A stretch of 9,138 nucleotides of DNA from Clostridia bacterium (GTDB taxonomy: Bacteria > Bacillota > Clostridia > RGIG8785). Location of the stretch: positions 1-9,138 of the forward strand of contig JAGAUM010000225.1 in the NCBI GenBank assembly GCA_017620795.1. The letters run 5' to 3'. Shown here one piece after another: positions 1-5,556 of the stretch. Numbering within the stretch: position 1 is the stretch's first letter; the number at the start of each line of letters is the position of its first letter. The notes beneath the pieces are model-generated. The model was not told where the DNA came from. It did no database searches and worked only from the letters and a program-made list of their open reading frames with translations. The translations under genes were made by a program, and so were the position numbers.

Positions 1-60
1 AAAAGCAAACATTTTTTCCGTTTTGTTCTATGGTAAATAACGGCTTCATAGATTTAATCC

Positions 61-68
61 GAGGTGAT
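61..68 (+). promoter_or_regulatory. Ribosome binding site fixing the carboxypeptidase start
   Basis: GAGGTGAT sits 3 bases before the ATG at 72, with its GGTG core about 5 bases away. It matches the AGGAGGTGAT anti-Shine-Dalgarno complement and decides in favour of this start over the ATG at 30. A very similar leader precedes the M14 peptidase gene. Confidence 0.75.
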
Positions 69-71
69 TCC

Positions 72-1190
72 ATGAAACGGGTAATATCCCTGATTGTATG
101 CCTGTTACTCTTGACCCAAAATGCCTTGGCATCCAAATCCGCCGTTCTGATTGAAGCAGGGACAGGGCAGGTATTAAACGAGCAAAATGCCCATGACCGA
201 CTCCCTCCTGCCAGCGTGACCAAGGTCATGACCATGCTTTTGATTATGGAGGCGATAGACAGTGGAAAAATCGGCATGGACGATTTGGTGACCTGTAGCG
301 AGTATGCCGCCACCATGGGCGGGTCTCAGGTCTACTTAGAAGCAGGCGAGCAGATGCCCGTGTCTGAGATGTTAAAAGCCATTGCCGTTGCCTCTGCCAA
401 TGACGCTTGTGTCGCCATGGCAGAGCATCTTTGCGGAACGGAAGAAGCCTTTGTCAAGCAGATGAACGAGCGGGCGGCGGCATTGGGAATGAAGAACACC
501 ACCTTTTGTAACACCAACGGCCTTCCCGACCCCAATCACCTGACCACTGCTTACGACATTGCCCTGATGTCCAAAGAGCTGTTAAAGCATGAAAAAATCC
601 TGCCCTACTTGGGAATCTGGACCGATTCGTTGCGAAACGGGGCGTTTGGTCTTGCCAATACCAACAAGCTGATTCGGTTTTACAAAGGGGCAAACGGCAT
701 CAAAACAGGGTCTACTGCCGAAGCAGGCTTCTGCCTGTCCGCCTCTGCCATCCGTAACGGGATGCAGCTGATTGCCGTGGTCTTGGGTGCGCCCACCTCC
801 AAGGAGCGGTTCGCGGAAGCCACCGAACTTTTGGACTACGGCTTTGCCAATTTTGAAATTGCCGACGGCGTGGACACCACCCAAGTCCTTGCCAATGTCC
901 CTGTGCTAAAAGGGGTGTCTGCCGAAGTGGCGTTGCTTCCGCAAACCAGCTTTTCCCCTCTGCTTCCCAAGGGCAAAAAGGATGCCGTCACCCAAGTGAC
1001 CGAAATCCCCAAATCGGTTCTGGCGCCCATAGAGGCGGGGCAAGAATTGGGACAGGTGCGCTTCTTATTGGATGACCAGGAAATCGGGTGCGTGCCTCTG
1101 GTCGCTGCAGAAACGGTTCAAAAACTGGGGATGGGGGAATCATTTTTACGCATCTGCCGTGCTTGGGTAGTTGCAAAACAGGAAAAATAA
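72..1190 (+). CDS. D-alanyl-D-alanine carboxypeptidase (PBP5 family, peptidase S11)
   Basis: A 372-residue exported low-molecular-weight penicillin-binding protein. This family removes the terminal D-Ala from peptidoglycan pentapeptide stems outside the membrane, limiting cross-linking. All three active-site motifs are present: S48-V-T-K51 with the acylated serine, S108-A-N110 and K211-T-G213. Residues 1-20 are a signal peptide with a leucine-rich core ending in Ala-Leu-Ala. After the catalytic domain (to about residue 255) comes a PBP5-type C-terminal beta domain, and the last residues (about 354-372) could form the usual amphipathic membrane anchor. I chose the ATG at 72 because GAGGTGAT lies just before it and the signal peptide then starts with Met-Lys-Arg. 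The in-frame ATG at 30 would add 14 residues with no ribosome binding site. In Bacillus the sporulation paralogue is DacF and another is DacB. Which subgroup this is cannot be told here, because the upstream genes (for example spoIIA) are outside the window. Confidence 0.93.
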   Translation: MKRVISLIVCLLLLTQNALASKSAVLIEAGTGQVLNEQNAHDRLPPASVTKVMTMLLIMEAIDSGKIGMDDLVTCSEYAATMGGSQVYLEAGEQMPVSEMLKAIAVASANDACVAMAEHLCGTEEAFVKQMNERAAALGMKNTTFCNTNGLPDPNHLTTAYDIALMSKELLKHEKILPYLGIWTDSLRNGAFGLANTNKLIRFYKGANGIKTGSTAEAGFCLSASAIRNGMQLIAVVLGAPTSKERFAEATELLDYGFANFEIADGVDTTQVLANVPVLKGVSAEVALLPQTSFSPLLPKGKKDAVTQVTEIPKSVLAPIEAGQELGQVRFLLDDQEIGCVPLVAAETVQKLGMGESFLRICRAWVVAKQEK

Positions 1191-1199
1191 TGTTATAAT
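1171..1199 (+). promoter_or_regulatory. Vegetative (sigma-A) promoter with extended -10 for the 1259-4702 operon
   Basis: TTGCAA at 1171-1176 (4 of 6 consensus bases) is separated by exactly 17 bases from a perfect TATAAT at 1194-1199. A TG one base upstream of it (1191-1192) gives an extended -10. The -35 lies inside the last codons of the carboxypeptidase gene. Transcription would start near 1206 and give an mRNA for the small membrane protein, recD2 and the antiporter. This is inferred from sequence match only. Confidence 0.72.
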
Positions 1200-1200
1200 C

Positions 1201-1223
1201 AAGAGGTGGTGCACCCACCTCTT
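1201..1223 (+). terminator. Hairpin after the carboxypeptidase gene, probable terminator or attenuator
   Basis: AAGAGGTGG (1201-1209) pairs perfectly with CCACCTCTT (1215-1223) around a 5-base loop. A broken T-tract follows (TTTCCTTTT to 1230), weaker than in a classical intrinsic terminator. A message read through from the carboxypeptidase gene would contain the whole hairpin. A message starting near 1206 from the overlapping promoter would lack part of the left arm. The hairpin could therefore end the upstream transcript without blocking the new one. Confidence 0.55.
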
Positions 1224-1258
1224 TCCTTTTGCATATGCTAAAGTGAAGGAGGGGTTTT

Positions 1259-1612
1259 ATGGGATTTGCCATCATCTGTATTTTAGCGGTCTATGGTATT
1301 GGTGCAATACTCTTGACCGTTTATGATGCGTTGTATCAGAAAAAGCGCTGTCATGGGTGTCAGGTCTCACTGACTGCGACCTTAAACGGTGGCGCTTGTT
1401 GCGAGTGGGTGGCTCGTCGGTTGTTATACGAAGCGAAAAACGGACGCCTGCCCATCCAAAAAATTACGATTTATGCCGACCGTTCAGATGCCGAAATCTT
1501 AAAACGGCTTTTTTATGACGAGTCGGTTGTGACGATTTTACCAAAGGAGTCCGAAGATGCGATACGAGCAGATTACGGGGACTGTGACCGAGATTGTTTT
1601 TGCCAACCGTGA
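1259..1612 (+). CDS. Small membrane protein of unknown function
   Basis: A 117-residue protein I do not recognise. Residues 2-22 form one hydrophobic helix with few charges before it, followed by a basic stretch (QKKR, 27-30), so the rest is probably cytoplasmic. The soluble part has several cysteines: C31 and C34 as a CxxC pair, C47-C48, and three in the last ten residues. A strong ribosome binding site (AAGGAGGGG, 1246-1254) precedes the ATG. It is the first gene after the promoter at 1171-1199, and its last 18 codons plus the stop overlap the start of recD2 in another frame. That overlap suggests translational coupling with the helicase. No enzyme motif is visible. The cysteines could bind a metal or be redox-active, but this is a guess. 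Confidence 0.7.
   Translation: MGFAIICILAVYGIGAILLTVYDALYQKKRCHGCQVSLTATLNGGACCEWVARRLLYEAKNGRLPIQKITIYADRSDAEILKRLFYDESVVTILPKESEDAIRADYGDCDRDCFCQP
1543..1549 (+). promoter_or_regulatory. recD2 ribosome binding site inside the upstream gene
   Basis: AAAGGAG lies 7 bases before the recD2 ATG at 1557 and within the coding sequence of the small membrane protein. Its presence supports the overlapping start, rather than a later start in recD2 or an earlier end of the upstream gene. Confidence 0.75.
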
Positions 1613-3746
1613 AAACGGGTTTACAGTCTGCGAACTTGATATCAACGACACCGACCCACTGACCGTAGTGGGGATTTTGCCTGCCCTGCATCCGGGTCAG
1701 GTCTTGACGGTGGAGGGCAACTTCAAAGACCATCCCATCTACGGACGGCAACTGGAAGTGAAAAATCTGGTCAATATCGAAGAAAGCACCGAGAGTGAAG
1801 GTTGGGTGCAGTTTTTGGCATCAGGACTCTTCCGCGGAATCGGCATGGCAACGGCACGAAAGATTGTAGACGCCTTCGGTGCCGATACCATGAACATCAT
1901 TCAAAACGATGCCACTGCCCTATCCTCTGTCCCCGGTATTTCTTTGACGAAAGCCAAACAGATTCAGGAAGATTATTTCATGCACATGGGCATGCAGAGC
2001 CTTGCCCTGTTCTTACAAAAGTACGGTGTCAGCGCCGCCCTGACCTTACGGGTCTGGGAGCATTACGGTTTGGATGCCGTCAGCGTGATTCAGAAAAACC
2101 CCTATCGGCTGGCACGGGACCTGCCTGGTGTCGGCTTTTTGACAGTGGATGCCATCGGTCTTAAAATGGGCTTTGCCAAGAACGCACCCGAGCGGTTGGG
2201 AGGCGGACTTTGCCATTTGTTAGAGCAAGCCGCCGCCAACGGGCATACCTACCTGCCCCGTGAGATTCTGATTGCCCAAGGCGCCAAAGCCTTTGAGTCC
2301 GACCCTGCCGAGGTGGAAGATGTATTGGTTCGCCTCGCCTTAGAGGACGATTTGGTTGTCCGCAAAGCAGCGGTCTACCTCCCCCGATTCCATGAAGCGG
2401 AAACGTCGGTTGCCGCAGACTTAAAGCTCCGCACAGGTCTTTCCTTCGAGGACAAGCTTTCTTTGGACGAAATGTCCCTGTTGGAAGAAGAAATGGGTCT
2501 TACCTTGGACCCTCAACAGCTTGCTGCCTGCGAAACCGCCCTGCAAAATGGGGTTATGGTCTTAACGGGCGGACCAGGTACAGGCAAAACCACTATCGTC
2601 CGTGCCATTATCCGTCTTTTCGAACTGCGGGGCAAGAAGGTGGCATTAGCCGCTCCCACCGGCCGTGTCGCCAAACGGATGGAGTCCCTTTGCGGCCGTG
2701 AAGCCAAGACCGTTCACCGACTCTTGGAAACCGAGTATTCTTATGACGAGCATGCGCCCCTGTTCCGCCGCCGTCGGGATAACCCTATCCCTGCGGACGT
2801 ACTGATTGTAGACGAGATGTCCATGATGGACATTTTACTCTTTTCTTCTTTGCTGGACGCGACCCTCCCCTCCACCCGTGTGGTCTTGGTGGGAGACGCC
2901 GACCAGCTCCCTGCCGTCGGTGCTGGGAATGTGCTACGGGATTTAATCGACAGTGGCGTCGTGTCCGTAACAGCACTGGACAAGATTTTCCGTCAGGCGG
3001 CAAAGAGCCTGATTGTCCAGAACGCCCACCGTATCAACCACGGGGAAATGCCTGTAAATGGCACACGGGAGCAGGATTTTTTCTGCATTCCTGCCCGTAG
3101 CTTCCAAGAGATTTCCGACCTTCTTTTAGACTTGGTGGAAAACCGCCTCCCTGCCTTTTTCAAAGGCGAGCCGTCGCCACAGATTCAGTTGCTTTCCCCC
3201 ACCAAGAAAACGCCTTTGGGGGTCTGGGAGCTGAACCGAAAACTGCAGGACGCCTTAAACCCCCACTCCATTTTAAAGCGGGAGTATAAGCACCAGAATC
3301 GCATCTTTCGGGTTGGCGATCGGGTGATGCAGATTAAAAACAACTATGAGTTGGAATGGACCAAGACCGACGGCAGTGACTCGGGCATGGGGGTCTATAA
3401 CGGAGACACAGGGGTCCTGACCCAGATTAAGCCCTTGGCTGAAAAGCTGACCGTGGTCTTTGACGATGATCGGGTGGCGGAATACCCCTTCTCTTTATTG
3501 GAGGAGCTGGAGTTGGCCTATGCCATTACCGTTCATAAGAGTCAGGGCAGTGAGTATGACGCGGTGGTTTTCCCCCTGTTCCATACCTCACCACGGCTTT
3601 TAACCCGAAACCTGTTTTACACCGCTGTGACCCGTGCCAAGCGTTTGGTGGTCTTGGTGGGCAACGAAGAACTCATCCGTGAAATGGTTGAAAATACACA
3701 GACCGAGACCCGTTATTCGGGGCTTTCGGAACGATTGCGAGGTTGA
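1557..3746 (+). CDS. recD2: RecD2-type ATP-dependent 5'-3' DNA helicase
   Basis: A 729-residue superfamily 1B helicase of the RecD2/YrrC type. These proteins unwind DNA 5' to 3' in genome maintenance and work without RecB and RecC. The N-terminal third (about 1-300) is the extra region that separates RecD2 from RecD: an OB-like beta segment at 1-75, then helix-hairpin-helix-like stretches (for example around the SVPGIS motif, 124-129). The motor follows: Walker A GGPGTGKTT at 338-346, Walker B VDEMS at 418-422, motif III GDADQLP at 446-452, a UvrD-like C-terminal motif AITVHKSQGSEYD at 656-668, and motif VI YTAVTRAKR at 688-696. Length is usual for the family and nothing is missing. The start overlaps the upstream gene by 56 bp, and the antiporter starts only 5 bases after its stop, so all three are probably co-transcribed. 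Confidence 0.95.
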   Translation: MRYEQITGTVTEIVFANRENGFTVCELDINDTDPLTVVGILPALHPGQVLTVEGNFKDHPIYGRQLEVKNLVNIEESTESEGWVQFLASGLFRGIGMATARKIVDAFGADTMNIIQNDATALSSVPGISLTKAKQIQEDYFMHMGMQSLALFLQKYGVSAALTLRVWEHYGLDAVSVIQKNPYRLARDLPGVGFLTVDAIGLKMGFAKNAPERLGGGLCHLLEQAAANGHTYLPREILIAQGAKAFESDPAEVEDVLVRLALEDDLVVRKAAVYLPRFHEAETSVAADLKLRTGLSFEDKLSLDEMSLLEEEMGLTLDPQQLAACETALQNGVMVLTGGPGTGKTTIVRAIIRLFELRGKKVALAAPTGRVAKRMESLCGREAKTVHRLLETEYSYDEHAPLFRRRRDNPIPADVLIVDEMSMMDILLFSSLLDATLPSTRVVLVGDADQLPAVGAGNVLRDLIDSGVVSVTALDKIFRQAAKSLIVQNAHRINHGEMPVNGTREQDFFCIPARSFQEISDLLLDLVENRLPAFFKGEPSPQIQLLSPTKKTPLGVWELNRKLQDALNPHSILKREYKHQNRIFRVGDRVMQIKNNYELEWTKTDGSDSGMGVYNGDTGVLTQIKPLAEKLTVVFDDDRVAEYPFSLLEELELAYAITVHKSQGSEYDAVVFPLFHTSPRLLTRNLFYTAVTRAKRLVVLVGNEELIREMVENTQTETRYSGLSERLRG

Positions 3747-3751
3747 TTTAA

Positions 3752-4702
3752 ATGACAATGGTACTTCCCTATCTGCTCTTTTTGGTCGGACTCTTGCTGA
3801 TTTTAAAGGGTGCCGACTGGTTGGTGGACACGGCACGCTACTTTGCACGGCGGTTCGGGGTTTCCGAGCTGGTCATTGGCGTGACGGTGGTCAGCATCTG
3901 CACCACGCTCCCTGAAGCGGCAGTGTCAGTGGCATCTGCCATAGCTGGGGAACCGTCCATGGCGTTGTCCAATATCTTTGGCTCTATCGCCGCCAACGTC
4001 GGCTTGATTTTAGCCCTGCTCTTTTTCATCGCCCGACCTGAAATCAAAGAAAAAAGCACCACGGTCATAAACTGCGTGATGCTTTTAGTCTCTTTGCTCT
4101 TTGTGGGACTGAACCTCATGCTTTTTTCGGGCATCCCTCAAGGCTCGGGGCTGGTCTTTTTGGCTCTGTTTGTCCTGTTTTTGTGCAGTAACGTCCGAAA
4201 CGCAAAGAAGCATCCGTCCAAGAAGGTAGAGGCGGACACTTCCAAAAAAGCGTTGGCGTTACAAATTCTGTTTTTCTTGTTGGGCGTTGTGGGCATCACC
4301 GCAGGGGCGCATTTACTGGTCACCTATGGCGTGCAGATTGCCACCCTTTGGGGACTGCCGACCATGGTGATTGGCTTGACCCTCACCTCTATCGGCACTG
4401 CGCTGCCCGAACTGGTCTCAACCGTCATTGCCATCCGTAAAAAAGCTTACGGGCTTTCCATCGGCAACCTGTTGGGCGCAGGAATCTTAAACATCTTAAT
4501 GGTGGTGGGCGCCAGTGCATCGGTAAAGGGCTTGCCCGTTCCTCCGATTTTCATGAGCTATCACCTGCCTGCCCTTTTTTTGATGGTCAGCGGTGTGTTG
4601 TTATTCACCCTTTACGGAGACCGTCGCTACACCCGATTAAACGGTGGTATCCTCTTTTTCATGTACCTTACTTATCTGTGGATTGGCACGCTGACAGCAT
4701 AA
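3752..4702 (+). CDS. Calcium/sodium antiporter, CaCA family (YrbG-like)
   Basis: A 316-residue integral membrane protein with about ten hydrophobic segments in two homologous halves, joined by a basic cytoplasmic loop (about 148-167). Family members swap Ca2+ for Na+ or other cations across the cytoplasmic membrane. Both alpha repeats are visible: TTLPE with E55 in the first and TALPE with E220 in the second, the conserved ion-binding glutamates. Exactly 27 residues later come N82 and N247, the second pair of ligand positions. Two details differ from the common pattern: GSN is GSI (77-79) in repeat 1 and GAG (242-244) in repeat 2. The ATG at 3752 has GAGGT (3739-3743) before it, inside the end of recD2. 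The gene runs 35 bp into the convergent peptidase gene. The cation actually moved cannot be told from sequence. Confidence 0.88.
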   Translation: MTMVLPYLLFLVGLLLILKGADWLVDTARYFARRFGVSELVIGVTVVSICTTLPEAAVSVASAIAGEPSMALSNIFGSIAANVGLILALLFFIARPEIKEKSTTVINCVMLLVSLLFVGLNLMLFSGIPQGSGLVFLALFVLFLCSNVRNAKKHPSKKVEADTSKKALALQILFFLLGVVGITAGAHLLVTYGVQIATLWGLPTMVIGLTLTSIGTALPELVSTVIAIRKKAYGLSIGNLLGAGILNILMVVGASASVKGLPVPPIFMSYHLPALFLMVSGVLLFTLYGDRRYTRLNGGILFFMYLTYLWIGTLTA

Positions 4703-5534
4703 GGAGCATGGGTCTGATTTTCCGATAAATGTCCGACAAATCCGAAGCAGGCAAGGGGTTCTTCCCCCGCCCCACTTCCACGGTGTATCCGCACCGTCGA
4801 AAGGCTTTGGTATACCAGTCTTTATAACCGCCGAGTGCAACAATGCCCTCGGCTTTTTCGAGGGTATAGCCTGCCGCATCCGCCAGCTTTTGACCGATGC
4901 CTTCCGCATCGGGAGGGGCATAGTTTAAGTACCCGTAGTAAATAACCTCCCCTTGGGCATGAAAGGACAGGGTCATGTGATAGTCCTGCTGTCGGGTCAG
5001 CTCTGCCAAGGCGTGGCTTTCCGGCTCACTTTCGGGGAAAGGACCCGGGTAACGGGTAGGTCCCGGTGCGGTGACACCCTGAGCTTCTAACAGGGCTTTG
5101 GACCGCTCGAACCCTGCGTCATAGTTATGGTTTAAGTCCACACTGCGGATGTTGGCTTGCCAAACCTCCGACGGACGCTGACCTTTAAGCATTTCTTTTA
5201 AGTCATAATAATAAGGATGCTCGCCTGACAAGCCGTGCAACACCAGCTCTACCCCATCGGGGTTGACCATGGGAACAAAGTCCAGCGTCAGGCGATCCGC
5301 CAGCTCCAAAAACAAAGGGTCACGGTTTTGGATGCCGTCCACACACTCAAAGTAAAAACGCATCAGCACCTCGGTGGTGATTTGCTCCAAGCCGTGATGG
5401 GCGGCATGAAGCAGGATACGCCTTGACCCTTTCCCCACCCGTAAAAGATACAGATTCCGATGCAAAACACTCTGCCCGATGACTTGATGAGGCAGGGTGT
5501 TTACTGTTTTTTTCAACTGTTCATAGTCATACAT
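4668..5534 (-). CDS. M14 zinc peptidase, gamma-D-glutamyl-diaminopimelate endopeptidase type
   Basis: A 288-residue metallopeptidase of family M14. The zinc site is readable: H47-G-L-E50 supplies two ligands and H192 (SFHAQGE) the third, and E253 in TVEVG is the general base. NPDG (91-94) and YPGPFPESEPE (162-172) are typical of the bacterial branch that cuts gamma-D-Glu-diaminopimelate bonds in peptidoglycan stems. The usual DLNRN substrate motif reads DLNHN here (133-137), with His for Arg. There is no signal peptide and no LysM domain, unlike many relatives, so it may act on internalised muropeptides or in the mother cell. I chose the ATG at 5534 because GAAGGTGA (5539-5546) precedes it. 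An ATG at 5567 would overlap the upstream gene without a good binding site. It lies 22 bases after the GH18 gene, so the two are probably co-transcribed. Confidence 0.88.
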   Translation of the reverse strand: MYDYEQLKKTVNTLPHQVIGQSVLHRNLYLLRVGKGSRRILLHAAHHGLEQITTEVLMRFYFECVDGIQNRDPLFLELADRLTLDFVPMVNPDGVELVLHGLSGEHPYYYDLKEMLKGQRPSEVWQANIRSVDLNHNYDAGFERSKALLEAQGVTAPGPTRYPGPFPESEPESHALAELTRQQDYHMTLSFHAQGEVIYYGYLNYAPPDAEGIGQKLADAAGYTLEKAEGIVALGGYKDWYTKAFRRCGYTVEVGRGKNPLPASDLSDIYRKIRPMLLMLSACQSTDK

Positions 5535-5538
5535 AGAA

Positions 5539-5546
5539 TCACCTTC
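5539..5546 (-). promoter_or_regulatory. Ribosome binding site fixing the M14 peptidase start
   Basis: On the minus strand GAAGGTGA lies 4 bases before the ATG at 5534, within the 22-base gap to the GH18 gene. The leader AGGTGATTC-T/C-ATG is nearly identical to that of the carboxypeptidase at 72. It supports the shorter start and coupling to the upstream gene. Confidence 0.7.
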
Positions 5547-5556
5547 ATAACCTAAC

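Noticed and set aside
26..54. Possible sigma-E promoter before the carboxypeptidase: TTCTATG, 14 bases, CATAGATT.
   Set aside because: The -10 is good, but the -35 matches only 4 of 7 positions, and the start would fall at about 61, on the ribosome binding site itself. With the window edge so close, the true promoter may lie upstream.
30..71. In-frame ATG at 30 extending the carboxypeptidase by 14 residues.
   Set aside because: It has no ribosome binding site and would put polar and acidic residues before the signal peptide. The ATG at 72 has GAGGTGAT in front and gives a normal Met-Lys-Arg signal peptide start.
582..884. Open frames on the minus strand within the carboxypeptidase gene, and similar antisense frames in recD2 and sipL.
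   Set aside because: They mirror strong coding genes, have no ribosome binding sites and show no recognisable protein motifs.
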